From NCBI GenBank assembly GCA_002368545.1, contig MTSC01000001.1, forward strand, positions 1,179,018 through 1,243,017: a stretch of DNA of 64,000 nt, given 5' to 3'. Made by a program: the position numbers and the translations under genes. This document shows, piece after piece, positions 20,684-33,128 of this stretch; within the stretch, counting starts at the first letter, position 1; each line of letters begins with the position of its first letter. The notes beneath the pieces are model-generated. The model saw only the letters and a list, made by a program, of their open reading frames with translations, was not told the origin of the DNA and did no database searches. The stretch comes from Ramichloridium luteum. Lineage: Eukaryota; Ascomycota; Dothideomycetes; Mycosphaerellales; Dissoconiaceae.

Positions 20684-22367
20684 ATGGGTCTTCTCCAGGA
20701 TGCCGCAACCGCGTTCGACGCGACCTTTGGCAACACGAGCACCTGGAAGTTGGTCCTGCTTGGATTCGCGACCTTCATCACGATTTCCATCTTGATCAAC
20801 GTCGCTCGTCAGATCTTGTTCCGCAATCCCAACGAACCTCCGATTGTCTTTCACTGGGTCCCGATTATTGGATCCACCATCGCCTACGGTATCGACCCTT
20901 ACCACTTCTTTTTCTCCTGTCGCGAGAAGTACGGCGATGTCTTCACCTTCATCCTGCTTGGCAAGAAGACCACGGTCTGCCTCGGAACCAAAGGCAACGA
21001 CTTCATTCTGAACGGCAAGCTTAAAGATGTGAACGCGGAGGAGATCTACAGTCCTCTCACCACGCCTGTCTTTGGCAAGGATGTCGTGTACGACTGCCCC
21101 AATGCGAAGTTGATGGAGCAGAAGAAGGTATGCATGCTCCTGTTGTGCCCTTTATCCGGCTTCCGCTGACCATTACCTTTAGTTTGTCAAGTACGGCCTC
21201 ACTTCCTCTGCGCTTCAGTCCTACGTCACTCTCATCGCCCAGGAGACGGTCCGATTCTTCTCCAAGGATGCCGCGCACAAGAAGTTCGCCTCGACCGGCG
21301 GTACCATCGACCTCCCTCCCGTCATGGCCGAGCTCACCATCTACACCGCCAGCCGATCGCTTCAGGGCAAGGAGGTTCGTGAGAGGTTCGACTCCACCTT
21401 TGCCGACCTCTACCACGACCTCGATATGGGCTTCACGCCGATCAACTTCATGCTGCCGTGGGCGCCGCTCCCGCAGAACAGGAAGCGCGATTACGCACAG
21501 AAGAAGATGGCAGATACATACCTGGCAATCATCCAGCAACGTCGCAAGGATGGTGACCGCAAGTCAAGCAACCGTGAAGAGGACATGATTTGGAACTTGA
21601 TGAACTGCAGCTACAAGGACGGTACCCCATTGTCCGATCGCGAAATTGCTCACATGATGATCGCACTTCTCATGGCTGGTCAGCACTCGTCGTCTGCTAC
21701 CATTTCGTGGATCCTTCTTCGCTTGGCTTCGCGACCCGACATTCAGGACGAGCTGCTTGAGGAGCAAAAGCAAGTTCTGGGCACAAATGCAGATGGAACG
21801 ATCAAAGATCTGTCGTACGAGGTCCTCTCGAGCTTGCCGCTTCACAGCCAGGTTGTCAAGGAGACGCTTCGCTTGCACGCTCCGATCCACTCTATTCTGC
21901 GCAAGGTGAAGTCGCCGATGCCGGTGCAGGGCACACCCTATGTCATCCCAACCACACACAGTCTCCTCGCTGCCCCTGGCGCGACTAGCAGAATGGATTC
22001 ATACTTTCCGGAAAATGGTCTGTGGGAGCCCCACCGCTGGGACGAATCGCCGGCGGAGAAACACGCCCACCTCGCTCCTGCACATATCAAGGAGGGCGTG
22101 CCGGAGGAGAAGGAGGATTACGGCTATGGTCTCGTCAGCAAGGGTGCCGCGAGCCCGTATTTGCCGTTCGGTGCTGGCAGACATCGGTGCATCGGCGAGC
22201 AATTCGCGTATGTGCAGCTGACAACGATCATGGCGACGGTGGTGCGCGATTTCCGCTTCACCAACCCTGATGGCAGCGACAAGGTCATTGGCACCGATTA
22301 CAGCAGCTTGTTCAGCCGGCCTTTGAGCCCCGCTGTGGTGCGATGGGAGCGGAGGGAAAAGAAGTAG
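20684..22367 (+). CDS. CYP51: sterol 14-alpha-demethylase (CYP51)
   Basis: Two exons, 20684-21127 and 21183-22367, joined across a 55-bp intron (GTATGC, branch GCTGACC, TTTAG) give 542 residues, the normal length. Residues about 22-43 are the membrane anchor. Family marks: the B-C loop with Y136 in VVYDCPN, the I-helix MAGQHSSSATISW (from about 313), ExxR (E375-R378) and the haem loop PFGAGRHRCIGE with the haem-ligand C484. The enzyme removes the 14-alpha-methyl group of eburicol/lanosterol in the ER as a step of ergosterol synthesis and is the azole target. Residues at known azole hot-spots (Y136 and the YGYG stretch at about 461-464) have the sensitive, wild-type identity. Only one copy is present here. 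The protein resembles Dothideomycete CYP51, judged from memory. Confidence 0.96.
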
Positions 22368-22850
22368 ATGGTAGAACACCGAATACAAGCGAGAATCGCT
22401 GTAATGTTTTATGAATAAGCAACTTGGTGTAAACTGCAGTGGTATCCCTTCACAATTTTGTCGTCTGCACAAACAGTGATCGTGGCGCGTTTGATCCCAG
22501 GTCCACGCACGCGTCTACAGCAGGTGCCTGAGCGGCTAGTTGCGACTGTAGCGGGATGCGCCACACAGCCGGACTTGCGGGCTTAGTTTCATGACCTCAG
22601 CACGAGGATCGTCGTCGAAGGCGGCAGAACGACACGCGAGCGTGGCGGCGACTTGTTACTCAGGCACTGCAGTCTTGCGTAACCTTGCAACGATTTGTCT
22701 TTGCGAAGTACTGGTACGTCGGAAGACAGTACCTTCTTGTTCGGAAGGCCATCACTAGCCGACATCTTCTTTGTGCCCAACAGTGGATCATAATGAGCTG
22801 GATACCAAGCACTATTCACAACATCTTTCTCGATCAATTCACGAACAGAG
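22368..22850. other. intergenic region between CYP51 and ECM29
   Basis: About 480 bp holding the CYP51 3' end and the ECM29 promoter. No TATA box or recognisable coding sequence is seen. Confidence 0.4.
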
Positions 22851-25800
22851 ATGTCTGCGCCGGCGCAATCTCCCGAACAGCGGGAGTTGTCCCTCGTCGG
22901 CAAGGTGGAGATGCGAATCGCCCTCGCAGACACGGATTCGAAGCTGGAGAGCATCTTGAAAACTTATCTGGCGCCACTACTGCTCAAGCTCGCTTCCGAG
23001 CATACCAGCGTGCGAAACAAGGTGATCTCGATCTGCCAGCATGTCAACACCCGGGTGCAGCCGCAATCCATCCAGTTGCCGGTGGCGGCGTTGGTGAAGC
23101 AGTTCAAGGAACAAGAGAACTCCTTCATTCGCCACTTTGATCTTCTGTATATCCAACAAGGCGTCCCTCGGCTCTCGAGCAGGGACAAAGCGGACTTGCT
23201 TCCAGTAGTCGTCAGTGGAATCGCCAAAAGCGGGAGCCATGGCGCACAGATTTTTTATCTCTTGCTTCGATTGCTGGAATCGTTCACATTGCCACCCCGA
23301 GGAAGCAAGGAGGATCTTGAGCTACGAGCGTCGATCGGCGTTTCGGAAGATGACGCGACATTTCTCTGCTCGCGCCTGGGAAAATTCATCTTATTTGCCC
23401 CGCAGAAAGGTGCGGGAAACAAAATAACCGGCGGTCTAACGACGGAAGAATATGCTTTCTTCTCACTTCAAGGAAAAGACGATGCTTGGAACTCTGCTGC
23501 AGGAGGTCTCAACTTAGCTCGAACGAAGGCTTTGGCTATCAAATTGGTCGCAAGCGGGCTGTTTACCGACCGAGAGCGATTCCTGCCGGCACTTTTCGCT
23601 TCAGCAGACCCAGCCTCGTCGGTCAGCGATGTTGGAGACGACATGATGAAGCGAGCGCTGCCAGCTACAGATCTCGAGGACGAGAAGCTTATCGGCCATT
23701 TATTCGATCTATATTTCGGCAAGGAGACTGCGCCAGTGAAGGCACCACTCCGACTTAAGATTCTCACACTACTGAACAAATCTACCAAAAGTACGACGTT
23801 TGCATCTCGGATCACCGAACTAGTAGATGCGGGGGTATCGAAGCCGCAACAAGACGGCGAAGATACCGTGATGTTTAACGGATTACCAGCCGCTGGTAAC
23901 ATGGGCCGAGAAGCGAGTAAGCTGCGGGCAGCCATTTTCGTATATATCAATTTCGTTGCACGATACGGCTCGAAGGAGACGCTCCATGGCATTGCTCTAC
24001 CAGTCATCAATCGTTTGCGAGACTTCATCGAGAATCAGGGATGGCCGAAGCCTGGCACCAGCGAAGATTTGGTTTCGCGAGGGTACGCCTACGAAGTCAT
24101 TGGCCTGCTTGCGCGTGCCGGGCCCAAGAATGTTCTCGTGGAAGATGATCACCCATCGATGGATCTGCTTCGGTGGATGTTTTCGTCGCTGGCGCAAGAC
24201 TCCTCGGGCAATTCCATAACGGTCAGCATTGAGGAGTCGCTGTCGACCATTCTCAATGCGATGAGCAAACTTGAGTTGAATGAGCACGAACAGAGCGTAC
24301 TTGAAGAACTATTGATTGATCAAATGAATCAATCCGCAAACCTGGAAGAAAACAAGCGCTTACGGGGAACTCGATATGTCGCAGTGCGGTTAGCAAATCG
24401 ATGCTTACCATATTCTTCGGTCAAGGCTCGCTGGGTCGACTGCCTCGCCGCTGGAGCGATCAAGGATCGGCCAGAAGTTCGCGAAGAAGGTGATCGAGGA
24501 CTCAGCCCATACTGGTACCGCATGCTCAACGGTGCTCATGCCAGCGTCGTTGACAGCACCTTGGTGAATCCTCAGTTCGGGGATATCATTGACCTATTTT
24601 TCATCAGAAATGCGGCTATAACAAGCCGAGATCCTGCTTTATTAGTACAGAAAGCTCGCTCGGCCAGTGAAGCAACTTTTCTCATCGCAACAGCCTTTGC
24701 GCGCAGAACTTTGATTGGCAAGGCCTTCGGAGAAGGTGGAATCAAGATCAATATCGACAGCGAATGGGAACGGCGACTTGATTCGATGGTCGAAGCTGAT
24801 GTGTCTGCCCGGACTGCTGTCAAGACGCAACTGCATAGACTAGTCGATACCAATCCGGAAGCCCTTGATATACTGATATGTGCTCTATTCGAATGCATGA
24901 CGGTCACGGCCTCAGCTTCCCAAGATCATCTCGTTGAGTTCTTGGCACTTGCGCCCCAATTTCTCATCGACAAGCATGTGTCTAGGGCGAGCACGCTTTT
25001 GCCAGCTCTGAGGTCCAATAATCAGACCCGCAGGTTGACCGCCGCACAGGCATTTGGTCTCCTCGCTTCGAACTCCAGCGCCGCAGCAGTACAATCCACG
25101 GACGTTGTGGCGCTGCAGGACATGCTCAAAGACTGGAAGTCTGCTGTCGGTACAAGGCTGATCTCAGTACATGGAGCCGCAGTCGCGTTAGGATATTATT
25201 ACAGTCGACTTTCGTATCGGCAAGGACAACCTCTCGATTCCAAGGAGTTTCTCGAGTATCTAGAGGCCATTTTCGGCATGTTTTCCGGAACCAGGGATGA
25301 GACTCTGCAGAATGCGAGCTTCATTGCCGTTGGACAAATGAGCATGTTCCAATGCCTCACGCCAGCTTTGGTAGACAAGTATATAAGCGTTCGTGCCGTC
25401 ACAGACAAGCTTTACGAGAAGGCCAAGACGAGCAATGAAGAAGCCATCACCTGCCTCGGACAATTTTCCATGATCTTATCTGAGAGCGAGGATGAAAAGA
25501 GTGAGCTTCGCCACCTCGAGGAGCAATTGCACAAGCTTCACGAGATCCGTCAGGCAGAAGCTCACTTCACGGTTGGTGAAGCTTTCAGTTATCTTGCTGC
25601 TGGTTGGAAATCGAGCGCGCTCGCAACGAAGCTTGATGTCGAAGGCGACACACCGACCAACCCACTAAGAGACTCCACGCTCTCGCGGCTATTGGATCGA
25701 ACTCTGACCGACTGTGCCAATACTAAGCCTGCATTGAAAAAGGCAGCCGTGATGTGGCTACTCTGCTTCGTGCAGTTCTGCGGCACACAGCCTGAGGTAC

Positions 25801-28369
25801 AAGGACGACTTTCGAAGTGTCAAATTGCTTTCCGAAGGTGTCTAGCAGACCGAGATGAGTTGATTCAAGAGACTGCATCGAGAGGCCTCGGGCTGGTCTA
25901 TGAAAAGGGAGATCGTAAGGTCAAGGACGATCTTGTCCGCGAGCTGGTGTCTTCATTCTCTTCGGACAAGCAGCAATTAGCCGGAAATGTGTCCAGCGAC
26001 ACCCAACTCTTTGAGCCTGGTGCATTGCCAACAGGCGACGGATCTGTCTCGACCTATAAAGACATCATGAGTTTGGCCTCGGAAGTTGGTGACTCGAGCT
26101 TGGTGTACAAATTCATGTCTATGGCATCTTCGAATGCGATATGGTCGAGCAGAGCTGCGTTTGGCCGCTTCGGCCTCAGCAGCGTGCTCTCTGACTCTAG
26201 TGTCGATGGCTATTTGGCGAACAACCCGAAGCTCTATCCCAAGCTATTCCGATACCGCTTCGATCCAAACGGTGGAGTACAGCGGTCAATGAATGAGATC
26301 TGGAACGCTTTGGTACCCGACTCTGCGGCGACGATCGAGAAACATTTCGATGCGATCATCGAAGATCTTCTGACAAGCATCCTTGGCAAAGAATGGCGGG
26401 TCCGGCAAGCATGTTGTGCTGCCATCGCAGACCTAGTTCAAGGTCGGCCGCTGGAGAAGTACGAGAATTATCTGGAGCGTATCTGGACCCAGTGCTTCAA
26501 AGTGCTCGATGACATTAAGGAGTCAGTCCGAGCAGCGGCTGGTTCCCTGGCCCGGACATTAACAGGAGTCTTGACTCGAGCCCTGGAAGCCGACCACAGC
26601 TCTACCAAGAACGCGTCTGCCATGCTCAAGCATGTCTTGCCATTCCTGCTGTCGCCGTCAGGCATGGAGTCGAGCGCGCAAGATGTTCAAATGTTCTCCG
26701 TGCACACGTTGCTCGAGATCATCAAAAAAGCCAATGGCGCAACCATCCGGCCGTTCATCCCGGAACTTGTGGAACGACTCATTGGGTTACTGAGCTCACT
26801 GGAGCCTGAAGCCGTGAATTATGTCCATCTGAATGCTGCCAAGTACAACTTGACCGAGCAGAAGATCGATGACATGCGACTTTCCAGTGTCCGCAGCAGC
26901 CCACTTATGGAAGCAATTGAGCGGTGTTTGGATCTTCTCGACGAGGAGACCACGCAAGCGCTTCAGCCGAAGCTCGAAAATGCGATGAAGAGTGCCGTTG
27001 GTCTCCCATCGAAGGTTGGATCCAGCCGAGTACTGGTTTCACTGGCCACGCGGCGCATGGTCTTATTTCGACCTTACGTTGACGATAATCTCAAATTACT
27101 AGAGAAGCTTGTCATCGATCGAAACGAGACGGTTTCTAGCTCGTATGCTGTGGCCACTGGGTACCTTGCCAGAGGTGCCACGGATAAGCAAATTTTACGG
27201 TTGATCGAATTCACCAAGCGGCTCTACTTCGAGTCCGAGGGTGACCGCGAGGGTTCAGTGCCTCGTCGGAGTATTACTGCAGGAGAAATACTCTATGCCT
27301 TTTCAAAACATGCAAGCGACAAGTTCAATGCCTTCGCAACATCAGCTCTGCCTTTTGTGTTCGTGGCCAAGCACGATTCGCATGAACAAGTCAAAGAACA
27401 CTTCCAAGAAACGTGGAATGAATCGGTTGGTGGGTCGCGTGCGGTCAATCTGTACCTCAACGAGATACTGGCCCTGTGCACTTTGCATCTCGACTCACCC
27501 CAATGGACGCTCAAACACACGGCCGCGCGTGCGGTCGCTGACGCCATTACTGCAGTCTCGACTAGCGAGGTGGAGATGTCTTCAGCAACAGGCCAAGCCA
27601 TCTGGCCCGCGCTGGAGAAAGCTCTGGGCGGCAAAACGTGGGATGGCAAGGAAGTAGTACTGGCAGCCTTTGTGAAATACGCAGAAACCGCCAAGAGCTA
27701 CTACACGCAGCATGAAAATGTCCGGTCCGCTATTTCCAAAGTTACATTGCGAGAAGCGAAGCGCCAGAACGCCGGATACCGCCCGCACGCGCTAAACGCG
27801 CTCGGGACGATCGCCCTGGCACGCGACGATCTGGACCTCGCTGACGCGGCGTTTGAAATTGTGAGTCCAGTGCTCGATACCAGCGACAGCGGAGATGCGA
27901 TGGAGATCGATGGAGACGACCAAAAGCGCAAAAGCGACGAACTGTAAGTGGCGTATTTTGTCCAAGCGTTCTCACGCGACACGTCCCGTACTAACCCACG
28001 TGCAGGAAAGTAGCTACCACGTCAGCGGCGATTGCAGCGCTTTTTCGGTCCATCAATCCAAGCCAGTCAGGAGGCGAGCAGCTCACCAGCCAGGTTGCAC
28101 GAGCTGCGCATGCAGTCGTAGCAGTCCCTGTCAAAGGACCAGCAATATGGCGCAGTGTTTACACCAACCTGAAGGAAATGATTCAGCGCTTAAACGGGCA
28201 AGGTTCGGCATTTACGAGCAGTCAGGGTCTGGTGCGCGACCTCAGATCGCTTGTTGTGGAGCCATCGCTGGAGATCGAAGCTTTGAGAGTGCTTCGAGAA
28301 GAGTTAGTCACGACGATGACAGCCAACCTCCCCGGCTTGATGGAAGCGATCCAGAACAGGGGCGGCTGA
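22851..28369 (+). CDS. ECM29: proteasome adaptor/scaffold ECM29
   Basis: Exon 1 is 22851-27943 and exon 2 is 28006-28369, joined across a 62-bp intron (GTAAGT, branch TACTAAC, TGCAG). The 1818 residues are close to yeast Ecm29 (about 1870). The N-terminus (VGKVEMRIALADTDSKLE, then ILKTYLAPLLLKLASEHTSV) is the usual Ecm29 start, and the rest is a continuous array of HEAT-like helical repeats, with a clear EKHFDAIIEDLLTSILGKEWRVRQACCAAIADL repeat around residue 1170. The protein clamps the 19S regulatory particle to the 20S core and takes part in proteasome quality control and localisation. Exon 2 supplies about 120 residues of the C-terminal helical domain that would be lost without splicing. 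No targeting signal is visible. Confidence 0.95.
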
Positions 28370-30400
28370 TATAGCGTGGGAATGAAGTACTTTCGTGGCG
28401 CTGGCAGCTCAAGCTCTATCGGAGACTCCTGGTCGGAAGGCTGAAGTTCGTTTCAGAGACGATGCGTTAGGTGCGTGAGGATGCTGGCTGAGGAATCAGC
28501 CACGTGGGAGCCACGTGTCCGTGGGAAATTCTAGTGGCGCTTTGTCATCCGCCATCCTGCCGCCGCCGCCTGGCTCCGTGGACCATGTTCACGTTTCCGC
28601 TGCAAGCGAGCGACCATTCGTACGGTCTCGATTGACCACTGCCCCTGCGCAGTACCGAATCGTGAGAATCTTTGCAGATCGAATCGTCGTGCACAGCAAT
28701 GTGTCTGTCAGCATGCCCGTGTAGCCGGCACTCAGCCTATACCGCACTCTGCTTCGGGGCCGATGCAGCAAACAGCTGGGATTAGTGCCGTGAACTGCTG
28801 GCCTTCGCCCACTGTTCAGTATTTTCGGTACCATTCAGGATCAAGACTACCATACCGTGCATACCATTGATGTGCACCCGTACGCTCCTCTGCCTGTTTG
28901 CCACCCACCAAGCCACAATACCCTTGTGGACGGTGCACACCGGAACTTGGACCCTCTCGTTCAACGCACCATGAGATTTCAGCTACCTTGCTCGACTGCG
29001 CCGTTCATCGTGCCCCATGCCCACGTACTTGGCCTCAGGAGGGCGCTTGTTTAGAGGATCGAGCATGCACCCGAGGGTGCCTGACCAATACAAGCTTCAC
29101 GCGACCACGTCGCCATCGTCTACTTGGGGCTAGGCCGAACATGCGTGGAACGAGGGCTGACCCGGCACCTGCCGTCAGCAGCCTCATTCCAGCAGCCTGG
29201 ATGGACAGTTCGTCCCAGTGTCGAGCGCTCCACCGAGCGGTAAAGCCGGATCCCACGGTAGCAGTGTGAATCCTGAGCGTGCCGACGACAACTGAACCCT
29301 TCGACTCTGATGCATACCGTAATTCCATCTAGCTTCGTGCTACTGGTGCGCTCCCCGGCCTGTGTTACTCTCCAGGTCCGGTAGGTCTGAACAAGCTCAG
29401 TATGTTTTTGGAATTCGGGGCAAATCCTCCGGCACTTTGTGCGCACAGATTTTGGGCCTGTCCAGGCCAGAACCGAGTTGCGGCTTCTGACGGCAAGCTC
29501 ATGGATCATGTGTGGCAGACTGAAAGTGCCACGGTGCGTATCACATATCTGAACTCTCAGGGTCTCGCTGGGTAGCAAACTTTAAAGCGGCCGGCTCCGA
29601 AATGGCACGTCGTCGTAACACCCGAATGGATGTTGTGCATGTCGAACTTGCACCTGAAGAGTGGTCACACTGCTCTCTTCCTTTCTGGGCATTAGACATC
29701 TGCCGAAGCCGACACCGTTGTGCGGTTCGTTGGCCCTGGCCGTTCCTTTGGACATCGTAGCCGTTGCGCGTTGCAGGTTGGTGCGGGCAGCGGGTGTGAG
29801 GCACCCACCAAGGCTCGGCAGACGCCAGCAGCCAATCTCTTCAACGAAGCAGACCGCCGTGCTTTGATGGCCGGGTCCGCCGAGATGGCACGCCATCCCT
29901 TGACGTAGTAGCCGAACAGCCATGCTTTTCCTGTCCGCCCATCCACGACCGTTACCGCGTCGTCAGGATAGAGGCCTCCCTAGCTGGAGTGGTGCAGCCA
30001 TTTCGGAAGGGGTTGCGCTACGGCGACGGCTATGCTTGATTCTGCCTGATGCTTCCGGACATGCATTCGACTTCATGGATGACAGGGCTAGCTTGCCCAC
30101 ACCGTTCGTCTGATTCGACTCGTCCCTGAGGACGACCTATAATGCACGCGGTACTTCCACGCATCTGAAGATGGCACACTTGGGCATACTTCTTCAGGCT
30201 CTCCGGGCATATCTGCGTGATGTCACACTTCCTACACATGGAGAGATAGTGAGATCGGAGCGGCCCATCGTCCGCTCTGAAATAACCTTTACATTCGTTT
30301 CGCTTCGCCAATCACGCCCGTTCATGCTCGGGAATTACTGCCTGGGATCGAAGTACGCTGGTGCAAACAGATTTGTTCGATCTGACCAAGCCACCGGAAC
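28370..30400. promoter_or_regulatory. 2-kb intergenic region with hairpin and paired E-boxes
   Basis: This region covers the ECM29 3' end and the long promoter of the Zn2Cys6 regulator at 30401. No gene is supported: frames on both strands overlap and lack domains. Notable are a short inverted repeat (28486-28501) and two CACGTG boxes (28501-28506, 28512-28517). Confidence 0.45.
28486..28517. promoter_or_regulatory. GGAA-loop inverted repeat fused to two CACGTG E-boxes
   Basis: GGCTGA-GGAA-TCAGCC forms a perfect 6-bp stem with a 4-nt loop. It overlaps the first of two CACGTG motifs set 11 bp apart, about one helical turn. CACGTG is bound by fungal bHLH factors (Cbf1/Pho4/SREBP class). Which gene it controls, if any, is unknown; the nearest start is 1.9 kb to the right. 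Confidence 0.35.
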
Positions 30401-32592
30401 ATGCTACACAACTACCATCACACCGACGATGAAGAGCACTCGCCGGAGAGTCTGCAGAACGCGGCCACATCGAATACACAGGCTGGTGATCGTCGCGAAC
30501 GTCGTCAAGACGGAGGATCGCGGTCAGCACGCCTGTCGCATCGATCGAGGGCAGGCTGCTGGACCTGTCGGGCGCGAAAGGTGAAGTGTGACGAGGCACG
30601 TCCCAGATGTGGCCCCTGTACTCGACTCAATCGTGACTGCGACTGGGGTCAGCGATGGAACTTCAGTGATGCCACACTGACGACTCAAGATAAGCACACC
30701 AATGTGAAGACGGCAGGAAACGCGGTATGGGACCCGCGCGCCCGCCGGCATCGGACGATGCAATATCTATATAACGATCGAGACGACGATGAGGATCCCG
30801 AATTTCCCTGCCTCACGGCCGACGAGGACCGTGAGAGGAGAGCTGAGACGAGACGGCCAGGAACCTTTGGTCTGGTCCTGACACCGACTGCATTCTTACG
30901 GTCCGAAATCCCCGAATATGCTTCATCGGCAGACGGACGACTCCAGGAATCAAATATTCGCGCTCCGAGAACACGATACGGTCGTCAATCCAATCGCCTT
31001 GCCCCAAATGTGGTCATATTGGATCGTTTCGAAGACGCTTCACCCGTCTCCGCCTCTTGGCCGCCGCCCGGCACGGATCGTCGCAGAAGCGACCCCGAGT
31101 TGGCCTCACTGTCTATCAAAACGGAAGCACCCAGCACGGGTTACTCGACAGCGCCTGGCACACCGCTCGCGAGATCTGACGAGCACCTGATTCGACATTT
31201 CCGTCAGTACATCGTGCCACGCCTGGTACAACCTCAGCACCCCGGAATGCTGCTACAGAGCTCGATCCCCGACGTGCTAGAGTACGAAGCCGCACGCTTT
31301 CGCCCACTGCACCACTCAATCTGCGCAATCAGCGCGCTAAACCTGGCCTACAGCGGCCTCATGTCACTCGAGGAGGCCATGCAGCACTATCACCAAGCTC
31401 TGGGCGCGCAAACGACCTCAGCAGGCCCTCACGATCTACTCTCCGATGGCGTCTTCTTTCGCCATTTCCTGCTCTTCATCTATGATATCTCCATGGCGGC
31501 GGGATGCGCGGACAACGGGGGCGCAAACATGTGGGCGGAGCACCTGAACCACCTCCGTCGGCTGGCCGTGTCACGGCGCCGCACGTCAGCCTCGCTGGGG
31601 AGCTCGTACGGATACGTGGTGTGGAAGATCTGCGAGCTGGACATGTATGCGTGCCTGATGGGCAGCGGGCACTGCGAGTTCCTCCAGACCATCTGCAACG
31701 AGGACATGCTGCCTTCGTTGGAGTCACAGGTGCCTTTCGTCGCAGCGCTGAGCTCGATGGCACCCGGGGCGCCGCCGTTCCTGCCGGGCGAAACCCACAG
31801 CTTCCCGGCGGTACTCAAGCTGTATGAGATGGTGGTCACGCAGACAGCAAAGATCGCCATGGCCGCGCAGTCGTTTCGCCTGCACGCACCCGGCAGCCAA
31901 CCAACGACTCCAGGAATCTTCGCACAGTGGCAAGCGAACACGGCCCAGCTACAAAATGAATTGCTAACGCTTTGGATGCAAGCATATCCTTATCAGCACG
32001 TCGGATCCGACTTGTCCGCCCCCGTGGTGGAGAACCTACCCGAGCGGGTGCGGTCCGTGTTTGACAGCGTAAGGCAACCCGACGATCCTGCCTCTGCTCT
32101 GCTGACCCATGATGTTTGTAACAGGCTGTGCTACTGTTTCACGCTGCGATGATCTACAGCCGCACCAGCATGTACCCCGGCCAGGGTCGGATGCCGACCG
32201 CGAACCAACACTCACTACTGGCTGACACCGAAGCCCGCGTCGCGGCGATCCTGTCTCTGGCAATGCCGCAGATCCCTACCGCGAACAACACCGCCGCGAA
32301 CACCAGCAACAGCAACATCGGCATCAGCGCGACCGCTCGCCACCTGGTCTTCCCCGTCTTCATCGCGGGCGTCGCAACGGCGTTGATGCCCAACAAGACG
32401 GCCGCGATCAACACGATCTCGCGCCTGGAGGATTCCGGCATCGGGCGCAATACCGTCCGCACGCGCCGCCTGCTCGTGCTCGTGTATGAGGAGCAGGCGC
32501 GCCGCGTGCAGGCTGGGGGCAAGATCGAGGACGTCGACTGGCTGCAGATCGCCCGCGCGCACGGCTTGGGCGTGGTCAATTGCGGGCTGTGA
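30401..32592 (+). CDS. Zn2Cys6 transcription factor with fungal-specific domain
   Basis: Exons 30401-32068 and 32125-32592 join across a 56-bp intron (GTAAGG, branch GCTGACC, ACAG) to 711 residues. The zinc cluster is complete: C53-X2-C56-X6-C63-X6-C70-X2-C73-X6-C80, in the context CWTCRARKVKCDEARPRC. A Ser/Arg-rich linker follows, then from about residue 265 a helical effector domain (Fungal_trans_2 type: HFRQYIVPRLVQPQHPG, later FDSAVLLFHAAMIYSRTSMYPGQ across the splice junction). It should be a nuclear DNA-binding regulator. Its target genes cannot be told from the sequence; the nearest genes are housekeeping. Without the intron the frame ends early (at 32152), losing about 130 conserved C-terminal residues, which supports the splice. 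Confidence 0.92.
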
Positions 32593-32901
32593 GACACAGA
32601 TTCAGAGAGAGCCCTAGGGAAACGGAGCGGAACGATCAGTTCAGGGCACGGGCGAGTTCGAAAAGACAGGGTGCGAGCTTTGCTCGTTCTTTTGCGCGGG
32701 GTTCCTCTTGACGTTGCTGTGCTTGCGCCTTCCGATGGCCGTGGTTGGGCGTGGGCTGGTGGGTTGGGATAGGGATCGACACGTTCGGGCCGGCGTGAGG
32801 CGATTCGAGCCGAGCCAGCGGCGGGCCAAGCGGGGAAGGACGGTGCAGGTGCCGAATTCGGGTTAGGAGAGCGGGTGAGTCGAAGAGCACACGCTGCTTG
32901 C

Positions 32902-32926
32902 GCTGCTGCTGACGGTCAGCAGCAGC
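32902..32926. repeat. perfect 12-bp inverted repeat with 1-nt centre
   Basis: GCTGCTGCTGAC, one base, then its exact reverse complement. It is about 310 bp downstream of the Zn2Cys6 regulator stop codon. It could form an RNA hairpin or be a dimer-binding site. Confidence 0.6.
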
Positions 32927-33102
32927 CAAGTGTAAACCTGGTATCATGGCGCAATAATGGAAATGAGCAATTTTGATGAAGCACTTTTGCTTGGGCCACA
33001 GGTCAGTCGACGTCAAACGCCCTCCAGTCAACCACTGTCCCATCGCTATCTGATCAGATGTCACCTCCCACTACTGTATTGCGACTATTGAGGAACTGAC
33101 CA

Positions 33103-33128
33103 CTTCGTGCTTCCTTCGTGCTTCCTTC
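33103..33128 (+). repeat. short tandem repeat, 11-bp unit
   Basis: Two exact copies of CTTCGTGCTTC followed by the start of a third. Minor local duplication. Confidence 0.7.
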
